Source: Bacteroidales bacterium
Lineage (GTDB): Bacteria; Bacteroidota; Bacteroidia; Bacteroidales; WCHB1-69
Reading direction: 5' to 3'
Assembly: GCA_017454945.1 (NCBI GenBank)
Contig: JAFTCA010000027.1
Location: forward strand, 1 to 64,000
Length of the DNA stretch: 64,000 nucleotides
The position numbers and the translations under genes were made by a program. The notes under the pieces were generated by a model that was not told the DNA's origin, did no database searches, and worked only from the letters and a program-made list of their open reading frames with translations. This document shows, in pieces, positions 9,022 through 18,728 of the stretch (positions are counted from its first letter, which is position 1; every line of letters starts with the position of its first letter).

Positions 9022-10623
9022 ATGAAGCTGAAAATACCCCATACTTTTACTATTGTCTTCATCATAGTCATCGTATGTGCGGTGATGACATGGATTATTC
9101 CCGGCGGGGAATTCGAGAGGACTACGGTGCCGTCAGACAGTGGTGGCGAACGTAGTATTGTCGTGCCCGGCTCCTACCACACTGTGGACAATGCACCGCA
9201 AACTTGGCAGATATTCACCGCCTTCTTTAAAGGTTTTGAACGTACCTCCTACATCATCGCCTTCATACTTATGATTGGCGGTGCTTTCTGGGTGGTCAAC
9301 CACACTAAAACCATTGATATTGGCATCGTTTCGTTTCTCCATTCCACACAAAAACTGCAGCGGTACAAGTTGTTTAAGTTCGTGGGAGTCAACAACTGCG
9401 TCATCACATTGATTATGATTCTCTTCAGCCTATTTGGGGCTATTTTCGGCATGAGCGAAGAGACCATTGCCTTCATCGCCATCTTTGTACCCTTATCAAT
9501 TTCAATGGGTTATGACTCCATTGTTGGCGTTCTGATGTGTAGTATGGCGGCCAACATTGGCTTTGCTGGTGCCATTTTCAATCCCTTTACATTGGGCATT
9601 GCGCAAGGACTGTCAGGCCTGCCTCCTTACTCAGGCATGGGCTACCGCATCCTTTGCTGGGCATTGCTTACTTTCATCATTATCGCCTTTACCCTGTGGT
9701 ACGCCGCACGCATCAAAAACAATCCGCAGAAGTCGATTATGTACGAACTGGACCAATACTGGCGCGACCGCATTAACCCAACAGAAACAACTGACACCGC
9801 TCAACCCGCTACAACGAGCACCTGGATTGTTTATGCCAGTATATCTATCATTTTAATTATCAGCTCTATCCTACATCCTCAAACCGATCTCTCCATAGGT
9901 GACAGCACCTATCAACTGCCGCTCCTGCCTATCTTGGCTGGTGGATATATTCTCTTAGGATTTGTGGCCGCCCGCCGCTCAGTACACCATTTTATCTTTA
10001 ACATTCTGTTATTCACTATCTTAATCCTCATAGTTGGGGTATTAGGCTACCACTGGTATGTGATGGAAATAGCAGGCCTCTTCTTCGCCATGGGCTTCGC
10101 TGCCGGCTTTGCCTACAATCTGCACCTTGACAGGATTGTCAAACTCTATTTGGATGGTTTTAAAGATATTCTAACCGCCGCTCTGGTCGTTGGCATCGCA
10201 GGGGGCATTATTGTGATATTGGAAGACGGCAAAATCATTGACACCCTTCTTTATGCGGCTTCGCAAACTATGACTGGTAGCGGTAAAGAAGGTGCGTTGG
10301 GAGCCATGTATGCCATTCAAAATTTACTCAACATCTTCATCCCTTCCGGTTCTGCGAAAGCCGCCCTCACCATTCCCATGATGGCAGAATTCTCCGACAT
10401 CGTAGGCATTTCTCGCCAGCTGACCGTGCTCGCTTTCCAATTCGGCGACGGCTTCACCAACATGCTCACCCCTACTTCGGGCGTGTTGATTGGCTGCCTC
10501 GGCGTGGCACACATTCCCTACAGCAAATGGGTGAAATTCATCTGGCCACTGGTCATTGCCTTTATCGTCTTGGGCTTTATTCTGCTCTTACCACCCATTT
10601 ATCTCTCTATTACCGGGTTTTAG
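9022..10623 (+). CDS. YfcC-family membrane transporter
   Basis: A 533-residue integral membrane protein with about a dozen hydrophobic segments, matching the YfcC/ArgR-ornithine-antiporter-like branch of the C4-dicarboxylate/ion transporter superfamily. Typical features are the N-terminal PHTFTIVFIIVIVCAVMTWI helix followed by the IPGGEFER loop, and the conserved re-entrant segment NLLNIFIPSGSAKAALTIP near residue 440, with a second TPTSGVLIGCLG segment after it. Substrates in the family are amino acids or small carboxylates; nothing here identifies which. It sits in the same orientation directly behind recA with no promoter box in the gap. Confidence 0.85.
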   Translation: MKLKIPHTFTIVFIIVIVCAVMTWIIPGGEFERTTVPSDSGGERSIVVPGSYHTVDNAPQTWQIFTAFFKGFERTSYIIAFILMIGGAFWVVNHTKTIDIGIVSFLHSTQKLQRYKLFKFVGVNNCVITLIMILFSLFGAIFGMSEETIAFIAIFVPLSISMGYDSIVGVLMCSMAANIGFAGAIFNPFTLGIAQGLSGLPPYSGMGYRILCWALLTFIIIAFTLWYAARIKNNPQKSIMYELDQYWRDRINPTETTDTAQPATTSTWIVYASISIILIISSILHPQTDLSIGDSTYQLPLLPILAGGYILLGFVAARRSVHHFIFNILLFTILILIVGVLGYHWYVMEIAGLFFAMGFAAGFAYNLHLDRIVKLYLDGFKDILTAALVVGIAGGIIVILEDGKIIDTLLYAASQTMTGSGKEGALGAMYAIQNLLNIFIPSGSAKAALTIPMMAEFSDIVGISRQLTVLAFQFGDGFTNMLTPTSGVLIGCLGVAHIPYSKWVKFIWPLVIAFIVLGFILLLPPIYLSITGF

Positions 10624-10668
10624 TAACTAATTTTTAAAGATAATTTAACTTTGTATTTAAAGTTTTAT

Positions 10669-10676
10669 TATCTTTG
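10669..10676 (+). promoter_or_regulatory. Promoter -7 box of comM
   Basis: TATCTTTG, with a TTTG-type upstream element at about 10650-10653, 26 bases before the comM start. Confidence 0.6.
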
Positions 10677-10701
10677 CGCGTTATTATAAACCGATTTCAT
10701 C

Positions 10702-12246
10702 ATGTTAATCAGAACGTACAATTGCGCCCTGATGGGCGTGCAGGCTATTCCCATAACCATAGAGGTGAATGTGGATACAGGAATCAACTTCTTTTTGGTT
10801 GGTTTGCCCGATAGTGCAGTGAAAGAGAGTCAGCAGCGGATAGATTCTGCGCTGAAGTGTCACAACTACCGAATTCCCGGTAAGAAAATCATCATCAACA
10901 TGGCGCCCGCCGACATACGCAAAGAGGGCTCGGCGTATGATTTGACGCTCGCCATTGGCATTTTGATAGCCTCGGAGCAGATAAAGGGTGCTGACAAAGT
11001 GGAAGATTACTACATTATGGGCGAGTTATCGCTGGACGGCACCTTGCAGCCCGTAAAAGGGGTCTTGCCCATCGCCATCGAAGCCCGAAAGCGGAAGAAG
11101 AAAGGGTTGATTCTGCCGATACAAAATGCCCGCGAGGCCGCTATTGTCAGCGACATAGAAGTGTTAGGAGTAGAAAACATCAAGCAGGTCATCGACTTTT
11201 TCGACAAAGATATTCCCATCACACCGACGGTTGTCAACACACGTGAAGAGTTCCAGCACCAGCTTAACCGCTACGAGTACGATTTTGCGGACGTCAAGGG
11301 GCAGCAGAACATCAAGCGGGCGCTGGAAATTGCGGCCGGAGGTGGCCACAACGTGATTCTCATCGGCCCGCCCGGTTCAGGCAAAACCATGTTGGCCAAG
11401 CGTTTGCCTTCCATTCTGCCGCCCCTCACTCTCAGTGAAGCGTTGGAAACCACCAAAATACATTCTGTAGCTGGCAAGATGAGCCGCTACTCATCACTCA
11501 TCTCTGTAAGACCGTTCAGGGCACCGCACCATACCATAAGTGATGTTGCCTTGGTCGGTGGTGGCAGTCACCCGCAGCCCGGGGAAATATCTCTTGCCCA
11601 TAACGGAGTGCTCTTTGCAGACGAGCTGACCGAGTTCAAGCGCCAAACGCTGGAGGTGATGCGTCAGCCGTTGGAGGACCGCTGTGTCACCATTGCCCGT
11701 TCGAAATACACGGTTGAGTTTCCCGCTTCCTTCATGTTCATCGCCGCCATGAACCCCTGCCCTTGCGGCAATTACAACAACCCCAAAATTGCGTGTACCT
11801 GCACACCGGAGATGGTGCAAAAGTATCTCAACAAGATCTCAGGGCCGCTTATGGACCGCATCGACCTGCACGTGGAAGTGGCTCCTTTGAGCACCGAGGA
11901 GCTGGCCACCGCCCCCACAGGAGAAAGCAGTGCAGAGATTCGGGAGCGTGTCATCAAGGCGCGACAGATTCAGGAAGTGCGCTTTGCCGAATACGCTGAC
12001 ATACACTGCAATGCACAGATGAATACCAAGCTCATGCGGCAATATTGCGCCATAGATGCCGAGTGTACCGAACTGCTCAAGAACGCTATGGACAGGCTGG
12101 GACTCTCCGCACGCGCCTACGACCGCATTCTGAAGGTGGCACGCACCATCGCCGACCTGGAAGGCAGTGCCAACATTGAAACAAGCCACCTCAGCGAAGC
12201 CATCAATTTCCGCAGTTTGGATAGGGACAGCTGGGGGAAGAGGTGA
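10702..12246 (+). CDS. comM: YifB/ComM-family Mg-chelatase-like AAA+ ATPase
   Basis: ComM-type proteins are hexameric helicases that promote branch migration during natural transformation in organisms where they were tested; the role in Bacteroidales is less clear. The 514-residue protein has the N-terminal ChlI/Lon-protease-like domain (residues 1-170), the AAA+ Mg-chelatase core with Walker A GPPGSGKT at 222-229 and the ADELTEF Walker B, the MNPCPCGNY segment with paired cysteines, and the C-terminal chelatase lid. The stop overlaps a GTG of the following reading frame, but that gene has its own promoter and more likely starts at 12294. Confidence 0.93.
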   Translation: MLIRTYNCALMGVQAIPITIEVNVDTGINFFLVGLPDSAVKESQQRIDSALKCHNYRIPGKKIIINMAPADIRKEGSAYDLTLAIGILIASEQIKGADKVEDYYIMGELSLDGTLQPVKGVLPIAIEARKRKKKGLILPIQNAREAAIVSDIEVLGVENIKQVIDFFDKDIPITPTVVNTREEFQHQLNRYEYDFADVKGQQNIKRALEIAAGGGHNVILIGPPGSGKTMLAKRLPSILPPLTLSEALETTKIHSVAGKMSRYSSLISVRPFRAPHHTISDVALVGGGSHPQPGEISLAHNGVLFADELTEFKRQTLEVMRQPLEDRCVTIARSKYTVEFPASFMFIAAMNPCPCGNYNNPKIACTCTPEMVQKYLNKISGPLMDRIDLHVEVAPLSTEELATAPTGESSAEIRERVIKARQIQEVRFAEYADIHCNAQMNTKLMRQYCAIDAECTELLKNAMDRLGLSARAYDRILKVARTIADLEGSANIETSHLSEAINFRSLDRDSWGKR

Positions 12247-12267
12247 GTAAGAACATCAAATTTTCTC

Positions 12268-12275
12268 TATTTTTG
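12268..12275 (+). promoter_or_regulatory. Promoter -7 box
   Basis: TATTTTTG 18 bases before the ATG at 12294, supporting that start rather than a GTG at 12243 overlapping comM. Confidence 0.55.
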
Positions 12276-12293
12276 CCATCTAATCACAGCAAA

Positions 12294-13094
12294 ATGAACA
12301 GCCTCCAAAAGAAGAGAATCCAAAATCGCAAAAAGCAGATGAACATGTCAATAGAAGAACAGCAGAAGGAACAACTCCGCTTCGACATGGTTATTTTCAT
12401 CATAGTGGCCATAGCTATGCTAGCAGCAGCGGTCGACTTCTTCGTCAAGGCTAACGGATTTTCGCTAAAAGGGAGTGTTTTACTGCTATTCATAGTAGTG
12501 TTTGCTGGGATTAGCTTCCGCTCGGAAATTCGCAAATGGGCCATAAGAAAGGGGTGGACATATCTCGCCACTCTATCATTTAGCTCCAAAGAGGAGAAAA
12601 AGCACATAGAAGCCCTGCTGCGCGAAAAACGGTTGAAGAATCCCATTGACAGCAACACGGTCGTTTTGATTGAATCAGTGCAAGACTTGGAGCAACTGGA
12701 AGGCATCCTTTTCAATTATGTTGATACCGAGTGTGACAATCTTTCTGAAAACCTTCCCCTCCTCTAGAAGCTATCCGAAAATCGCTACGCCATAACCTTC
12801 CCTTGCGGCATCAAGCGCCAAAAATTCTATGAACTGATTGACACCATCTGGTCGCTTTACTCCCATTCAGTGAAAGCTTGGTGCAAGCCTTCTCTATTCA
12901 AGAAAAACGAAGGCGAATGGCTATATCTTCACATCAATGATAAAGATCTGTGGGACGCAACCTCCGATCAAGGCATCTCATGGAAAATAGACCCCGAAGA
13001 TGCCATGCTTCACAATCCACGAAACACATACAACTATCACGAATATCCGGAGATTGATTGGGATTCTGCCAAACAGTTAGGATTGTATTATTAA
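12294..13094 (+). pseudogene. Membrane-anchored protein gene split by an in-frame TAG
   Basis: The frame runs from ATG 12294 to TAG at 12765-12767, then continues open and in the same frame to TAA at 13092-13094. The first part has a basic, glutamine/lysine-rich N-terminus, two hydrophobic segments (about residues 37-55 and 62-78 from ATG 12294) and a soluble region ending LSENLPLL. The second part begins KLSENRYAITFPCG and is an aromatic-rich soluble domain ending AKQLGLYY. Read through as one protein it would be about 266 residues. A single G-to-T change (GAG to TAG) would explain the break. I do not recognise the family. Alternatives are stop readthrough, a sequencing error, or two separate proteins; the second part lacks a credible start or promoter. 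Confidence 0.65.
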
Positions 13095-13096
13095 CA

Positions 13097-13591
13097 CTAC
13101 AATATCTTCAGCGCGATGCTGGCGCAGGCTTCGGCGTCGGCTAAAGCGTGGTGGTGATTGGCCAGATGGTAACCACAGGCCTCCGACACTGTGTGCAACT
13201 GATGATTCGGGAGCTCCTTGCCAAAATAACGACGAGCCGCTTTGCATGTGCAATAGAACTGATAATCAGGATAATCCATCTGATACATCCGAAACACCGC
13301 CTTCAGGCAACCTTCGTCATACATGCTGTTATGCGCCACTAACGGCAGCCCTTCAATCTTCGGGGCAATTTGGGCCCACACCTCAGGGAAAATCGGCGCC
13401 GTGTCGGTGTCGGCACGCGACAAACCATGCACTTTGCTGCAATACCAGTGGTAGTAGTTTGGCTCGGGATGAATCAAACTGTAGAAACTATCGACAATGA
13501 CGCCGCCGCGCACAATGACAACCCCCACACTACATACGCTGGTAGGCTTGGCATTGGCGGCTTCGAAATCAATGGCGGCAAAATCGGTCAT
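13097..13591 (-). CDS. DEDDh 3'-5' exonuclease, ExoX-like
   Basis: A compact 164-residue exonuclease-domain protein. The acidic residues of the DEDDh active site are visible: AAIDFEAAN near the N-terminus (D and E of motif I), VAHNSMYDEGCL (motif II), and HHALADAEACA (motif III with His and Asp). The second domain of replicative epsilon subunits is absent, so a repair or RNA-processing role is more likely than proofreading. It converges with the preceding broken gene, the stop codons lying 2 bases apart. Its upstream region leads into a short AATTATAAATCATTAATTGTAAATT word tract. Confidence 0.88.
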   Translation of the reverse strand: MTDFAAIDFEAANAKPTSVCSVGVVIVRGGVIVDSFYSLIHPEPNYYHWYCSKVHGLSRADTDTAPIFPEVWAQIAPKIEGLPLVAHNSMYDEGCLKAVFRMYQMDYPDYQFYCTCKAARRYFGKELPNHQLHTVSEACGYHLANHHHALADAEACASIALKIL

Positions 13592-13715
13592 GGGTTGGTA
13601 TAATCAAGCAAAAGGACAATCTTTTTCAGTGATGCAAAAATATGAAAAAAAGATTGTCCTAAAATCAACTTCCCAACCTACAAATATCAATTATAAATCA
13701 TTAATTGTAAATTCT

Positions 13716-15959
13716 TTACGCATAACTGTGCAGACCTCCCAGGAAGAAGTTGACACCGAAATAGGTGAACAACACCGAGAGGAATGCCATAACCATATAA
13801 CAGTGGAAGAACAGCGGTTTGTTGAACTGCGTAACAATTCTGTCATGCAACGGCAAGGCATACACCAGCAACGTAATCAGCGCCCACACCTCCTTGGGAT
13901 CCCACGACCAGTAGGTTCCCCATGACACATTGGCCCAGATGGCACCGATAAAAACGCCAATGGCCAACAGGAATACGGCAGGATAGAGCATCAGCTGGCT
14001 AATCAGCTGCAACCGCTCAAGAGCTTCATCTGCGAGCGATTTCTTCAACAACTTGCTGCCTCCGGCTAACCCGAGGGCTGCCAGTCCGTTCAACATAATG
14101 AAGGCCAGCAGAGCGTAGGCTGTCATGATGACCGCCACATGCATACATAGCAACGGTGAAGCCAATACAGGCATCAAGTGGGTAACGGAAGGATTGGCCC
14201 CTCCCATCATGGCCACTAGTAAGGCAAAGCCGGCCAACAGCAGTCCGCCCGATACGAAAATGGGGTGGCGACGGCTGAACAGCAAGCCCAATACGGCCAT
14301 ACAGAGGGCCAGAAAGAGCATTGTTTCATAACCGTTGCTCATGGGAATATGACCCGCAACGCACCAGCGCACCACAAACAGGCATAGCAGATACGCCGAC
14401 AACAGACACAACAACACAACTCCTAACATCTTCATCCACCGTGAATAGGGACGCTTGCCACCGAAACAAACCAGCGCATAGGCAAAGAACAAAAGTCCAA
14501 TCATGATGCAGAGCATGGCCATAAAACGACCCACAGTAATCTTATTATAAAGTATTTCCATCTTTGTCTTAAATGCACTGGGCAGCGAATCCTTGGCTTT
14601 CTGCATCTGATAATCGTGCGTTTTCTGCATCAGAGTGTTAAACATGGCAAAGTCGCGCGTCAGAACCAATTCCTGACTATAACTCATGTGCTGGCGTATG
14701 AAGATATACTCGTTTTCGTCCAACGAGAGAGGCAGAGGATCAGACTGTGAGCACCATGACAAAGCCCCCGTTGAATCACTGATGGGGAAAATCTTCAACA
14801 GTTCACCACCATATAGCATCAGAATGAGATTGTACTTCTCGTCTGCCGCCAAGAACTTGGAACGCAATGGATTGCGGAATCCCATTGTATCCAAAACGGT
14901 TTCAAGCCGATACTTGCCAATAGGATCTGTGAAGTCGGCAAAAGAGGCATATTTCCCATCTATGCCCAGCGTTTTCCTTACCACATCGCCTTTGATTTTG
15001 AACATAGGCTCTTTTCTCCAGTCGGTAAAATAGAAAATCCAGCCGCTAAATACCTGCTCCGACGTGAGTCCCTTGTAGGTGGGAGCGCCATACAATTTGG
15101 TTGTGAAATCCTTGGCCAGCGTATTCAGCGGGCACACCCGGTCATTATAATAGACATACAACTTACCCATTTGCTGAGCCGATTCCTTGGGCAGCGTGCG
15201 CGGCTTGGCACCTTCTGCCGCATACGACGGCATAACGGAAGCGACAAGAGGTAGCGCTATCAACATAACCATAGCGGCCTGGCGGGGCACCTTGGCCAGC
15301 AGCTCTTTGAAACGGCTCTGCTTATCAAAAAAGAACACAATAAACGATAAAAACAGAAGCGCATAACCTATATATGTCAAGGTAATGCCCCACGGATCGT
15401 GGGCCACGGTAAGCAGCACTTTCTCCGACTGCACATACCCTGCCTGATAAAACCGATAGCCCTTGTGTTTGGCAATGTTGTTCATTGAAATATGAGCCTC
15501 ATGGGCAGTTCCTTCCTTGCTGTGGAAGACGACTTCACTGGTATAGTCCTGCGGAGTGCGCGTACCAGGATAGTAGGTGACTTCGAAGTTTTTCAACTCA
15601 ACAGAAAAGGGCAATTGATAGACTGTACTATCTTGTGCTGTGAACGTAGAGGCGGGAGCACATTCTCTCACTTCCAGGGTACCCGATTGCGACGTGAATG
15701 TTGTCACAATGATGCCGGCGATGATAAAAAGCATAGCCGCATGCATCAAACAGGTCGTCCATCGCAAGTATAATTTTTTCTGTATCAGAAAAAACAATGA
15801 GAAAATGGCCACAACACCCAATAAGCACATAAACCAGACAGAGTGGTAGATATGCGCTGCAGCGAAAGCTGTACCATATATTTTTTCAAGAATAGTGCCG
15901 GTCACCAACGAAGTGATAACCAGCACCATTACTAAAGAGATAATTTTTTTCATCTTCAT
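13716..15959 (-). CDS. ccsBA: Fused cytochrome c synthetase CcsBA (ResB-ResC)
   Basis: System II haem export and attachment machine: it carries haem across the inner membrane and ligates it to CxxCH apocytochromes. The 747-residue protein is the fused form. The N-terminal ResB-like half has four hydrophobic segments around a large periplasmic domain (about residues 90-470). The C-terminal CcsA/ResC half has eight or more segments and the tryptophan-rich haem-handling WWD motif, NVSWGTYWSWDPKEVW. Its ATG overlaps the stop of the di-haem oxidoreductase gene (TAATG), so it is translationally coupled to a substrate protein that needs two c-type haems. This is the last gene of the porin-imelysin-oxidoreductase operon. 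Confidence 0.93.
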   Translation of the reverse strand: MKMKKIISLVMVLVITSLVTGTILEKIYGTAFAAAHIYHSVWFMCLLGVVAIFSLFFLIQKKLYLRWTTCLMHAAMLFIIAGIIVTTFTSQSGTLEVRECAPASTFTAQDSTVYQLPFSVELKNFEVTYYPGTRTPQDYTSEVVFHSKEGTAHEAHISMNNIAKHKGYRFYQAGYVQSEKVLLTVAHDPWGITLTYIGYALLFLSFIVFFFDKQSRFKELLAKVPRQAAMVMLIALPLVASVMPSYAAEGAKPRTLPKESAQQMGKLYVYYNDRVCPLNTLAKDFTTKLYGAPTYKGLTSEQVFSGWIFYFTDWRKEPMFKIKGDVVRKTLGIDGKYASFADFTDPIGKYRLETVLDTMGFRNPLRSKFLAADEKYNLILMLYGGELLKIFPISDSTGALSWCSQSDPLPLSLDENEYIFIRQHMSYSQELVLTRDFAMFNTLMQKTHDYQMQKAKDSLPSAFKTKMEILYNKITVGRFMAMLCIMIGLLFFAYALVCFGGKRPYSRWMKMLGVVLLCLLSAYLLCLFVVRWCVAGHIPMSNGYETMLFLALCMAVLGLLFSRRHPIFVSGGLLLAGFALLVAMMGGANPSVTHLMPVLASPLLCMHVAVIMTAYALLAFIMLNGLAALGLAGGSKLLKKSLADEALERLQLISQLMLYPAVFLLAIGVFIGAIWANVSWGTYWSWDPKEVWALITLLVYALPLHDRIVTQFNKPLFFHCYMVMAFLSVLFTYFGVNFFLGGLHSYA

Positions 15960-17527
15960 TAGATAGCATTAATGAATTGGACAATAGCGTCACGGTCCTT
16001 TTTGCTCAGCGTACGGAATTTCTCCACTGAGAAGCGGGCGTCACTGCGGGCGTTACCATGCCACATAATAGCCTCGATAACATTGCGAGCGCGGTTGTCG
16101 TGCAGACGATCGCTGGCACCCGTACAAACGGCCGACAGACCTCTACCCCATAATGGAGTGGTTCGACACCAGCCTGTACGAATATCGTTTTCCATAAACA
16201 AACGGTGTTGGATCATATCGCTATAAGGCCATATTTTCTGGTTGGGATAACGCGGCAGACGCTGATCTGCAGTTGTGAAGAAATGGTTCGGGTCGGTAAA
16301 ACGGTCGCTGCCGGTCGTCCAGCTGGGACGGTGACAGGAGGCGCAGCCAATCTCGCGAAACAGTTTGCGGCCACGTTGGATGGTCGGGTTATCCAAATCA
16401 CGGGCGGCGGGCACAGCCAAACCACGATGCCAAACCATCAGATTAACATAATCGTCATTACTCATCTCTGCAGGCAATTCTCTCGACATTAGATAGTTAT
16501 AAATATCAGTCTCGGGATTCCCAGTCTTATTATATTCAGGAAAATACTTATAGAACTCAGCTTGCACAGCAGGATCTTGCGATGCCACGCGTGCGTATGT
16601 AGCTGTCATATAATGATAGCGGCGGTCGCCACGGGTAACATTGGTGATATTCCAAATAGCATTGGCCCCAGGACCATCTTGCAGAGGACCCCGTGACAGA
16701 GCGTAGGTAAAACGGAGCGGATGACCAGCATTCTGGTAGGTCTTGGCCCAATCGGAGCCAGCCCAGATAGCAGGATTCAAGGTGGCACCGGCATCGTATT
16801 CTTTCTGATATTGTGCCTTTAACGAATCATCGGGGATGGCATCCAACAAACCCGTTCCATAAATACCGATGGTACCTTCCAAACGGACAATTTCTTCACC
16901 ATAAGCCAAAGTTTTATCACCCACTTCAAGTGGCACATAATAAGCCGAGGCGGGAATGTGCACCTCAGGATATATTAGGCTGTATGTTTCCCCATCGGGG
17001 AACGTGTTGCCCCACTCATCGGTATAGGGCAGCCACTCGATTTGGATTTGCGACTCGTCAATGGGGGCTTTAAAGGGGGGCACAGCCTTGGTCTGCGGCA
17101 TACCTGTAAGAGATGACACATACGTGTCGTTCTGGTCGGTAACCACCAACAGATAGCCATTTCCCCAATCATCTGCACGGTAGCGATCCATGCGCTTGCC
17201 ATGGCCATAGCCTGGATGACAAGCTATACAAGAACTGCGGATGTACAATGGGCCCAAGCCTGCAAATGGAGGTGTATTGATGGTGTAGTTACGCTCAAAC
17301 AGGTACTCACCGTATTTAAATGCGGCCACATCTGTTACAGCGGGCGTTGGATCCTCATAAGCGGAAGAAGAGGAGTTGAAAGTGGTACCCAATTTACCAC
17401 CAGCGTAGGTTTCTTCTTCCAACCATGACAGAGGTTCTTCTTCAGGCGCCTCATGATGGCAACTACAGCACACACCAGCCATAAACATGAGGCCTATCAC
17501 TGATGTTAAGATTGAACTTTTTTTCAT
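15959..17527 (-). CDS. Di-haem oxidoreductase lipoprotein (DUF1111/DHOR family)
   Basis: A predicted lipoprotein of 522 residues: the signal sequence ends in GVCCSC, a lipobox-like site. Two haem c sites are clear, C100-IA-C103-H104 and C395-AS-C398-H399. Between and after them lie the features of the MauG-related di-haem oxidoreductase/peroxidase family (thiol oxidoreductase, DUF1111), including the C-terminal LHDNRARNVIEAIMWHGNA segment. The protein should sit in the periplasm or on the outer membrane and pass electrons to or from a small molecule or metal. Neighbours are an imelysin lipoprotein upstream and CcsBA downstream, so it likely works in iron uptake by changing iron redox state. 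That role is inference. Confidence 0.9.
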   Translation of the reverse strand: MKKSSILTSVIGLMFMAGVCCSCHHEAPEEEPLSWLEEETYAGGKLGTTFNSSSSAYEDPTPAVTDVAAFKYGEYLFERNYTINTPPFAGLGPLYIRSSCIACHPGYGHGKRMDRYRADDWGNGYLLVVTDQNDTYVSSLTGMPQTKAVPPFKAPIDESQIQIEWLPYTDEWGNTFPDGETYSLIYPEVHIPASAYYVPLEVGDKTLAYGEEIVRLEGTIGIYGTGLLDAIPDDSLKAQYQKEYDAGATLNPAIWAGSDWAKTYQNAGHPLRFTYALSRGPLQDGPGANAIWNITNVTRGDRRYHYMTATYARVASQDPAVQAEFYKYFPEYNKTGNPETDIYNYLMSRELPAEMSNDDYVNLMVWHRGLAVPAARDLDNPTIQRGRKLFREIGCASCHRPSWTTGSDRFTDPNHFFTTADQRLPRYPNQKIWPYSDMIQHRLFMENDIRTGWCRTTPLWGRGLSAVCTGASDRLHDNRARNVIEAIMWHGNARSDARFSVEKFRTLSKKDRDAIVQFINAI

Positions 17528-17548
17528 AATCTAATTATATTTAATTGG

Positions 17549-18697
17549 TTAGTAATTTCTCAGAGCGGTATTTACTTCTGAAAGAATATCATCCAATGCT
17601 TGGCAGGCGATGATGGCATCGCCGTTGGCTGAGTTGGTATAATTCTGAACGAATGGAACCGGCATAGCTTTGATTTTAGCTTTGGCATTATTGATGGCGG
17701 CTACGACTTTAGTGTCCAAATTGGCATCCATGGTTTTTACATATTCGTGAAGTGAAAGATTTTCAGCTCTTTCACCTTCAATACCACCAAAATAGGCATT
17801 CTCAATGCTGATAATATTATTATAGAAGTCTTCAATTGATTTCTGGCTATAAGGTGATTCAATATAATCGGGGTCCTCGCCATTGTAAGGTTTGCCAATC
17901 TTCGAAGTACCCACCTCGTCGGCAATGGTCTTGCAACCATCAACAATAGCCATCAGACCGGCAACTGTGCTGATATAGGTGCTACCCAGTTTACCCGCTT
18001 TACACAAATTTTCGCCATAGGAATAATCACCTCCATTAACGGTGGAATTCAGCTCTAATTCCTCCACTTTAGCCACATGCGCAGCGGCGGCCTTGTCGCC
18101 AATCCAGCTAACCTCCAACTGGAAGCAACGATTACGCAAGTCGCCAGCGACGGCAATAGCATAAATCATCTGCAAATCAGTTAGTTCTGCCACATTCTTT
18201 ACAGCACCATTGCTAAAAAGAATGTATTCAATGCCGTGGAAACCGAGCAATGAATTTCCTAATTTCTCGCCTGCATACTCATCTCCATCCTCAGCATCCA
18301 TAGCTTCAATTTGAGCCGTATTCGTCATCATGGTGTTAAAAGCACTTACATCCAAGGGCCATGAATCGATATGCGGGTCAATACCAAAATCAGATGCGGC
18401 ACCAAACAGGAAGGCCTCACTCTTCTCCCACCAAGCACGAGCGGTCAGGAACGTGGCACAAACCTTATCCATATTGGCCTGAGTGCGATCAGCCTTCAAA
18501 GCCTTCAAATCTTTTACCAACTGGTCTGTATAGTTAGCCAAATTGGTGTAGGTGGGTGCAATCGTATGATTTACATACTGTTCAATAATAGCTGCTTGAG
18601 TTTCATCCGTAAGAGACATTTCAGGCTCTTTGTGACAAGATGTCATCACACCTAATATGGCACAAGTGATGACAAGAATCTTACTTAATTTTTTCAT
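17549..18697 (-). CDS. Imelysin-family (M75) lipoprotein, likely iron binding
   Basis: Imelysins (IrpA/ICMP family) are bilobed helical periplasmic or outer-membrane proteins linked to iron uptake; the domain is shared with EfeO. The 382-residue product has a lipoprotein signal with lipid-attached Cys21 (GVMTSC), a first helical lobe, the diagnostic GxHxxE motif at 152-157 (GFHGIE) and a second helical lobe. The gene sits between the porin (31 bases upstream) and the di-haem oxidoreductase (21 bases downstream), which gives the operon a substrate-binding component. No proteolytic activity should be assumed; most family members are thought to bind metal. Confidence 0.9.
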   Translation of the reverse strand: MKKLSKILVITCAILGVMTSCHKEPEMSLTDETQAAIIEQYVNHTIAPTYTNLANYTDQLVKDLKALKADRTQANMDKVCATFLTARAWWEKSEAFLFGAASDFGIDPHIDSWPLDVSAFNTMMTNTAQIEAMDAEDGDEYAGEKLGNSLLGFHGIEYILFSNGAVKNVAELTDLQMIYAIAVAGDLRNRCFQLEVSWIGDKAAAAHVAKVEELELNSTVNGGDYSYGENLCKAGKLGSTYISTVAGLMAIVDGCKTIADEVGTSKIGKPYNGEDPDYIESPYSQKSIEDFYNNIISIENAYFGGIEGERAENLSLHEYVKTMDANLDTKVVAAINNAKAKIKAMPVPFVQNYTNSANGDAIIACQALDDILSEVNTALRNY

Positions 18698-18728
18698 TTG
18701 TAATAATTTAATAGATTAATAAAATATC

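Noticed and set aside
12870..13094. A separate small gene starting at GTG 12870
   Set aside because: It is the same reading frame as the upstream gene and has no promoter or ribosome-binding site; the continuation across the TAG is the better explanation.
15959..17527. A third CxxCH (residues 20-24) in the di-haem oxidoreductase
   Set aside because: It overlaps the lipobox at the signal-peptide end (GVCCSC), where the cysteine is lipid-modified, so it is unlikely to bind haem.
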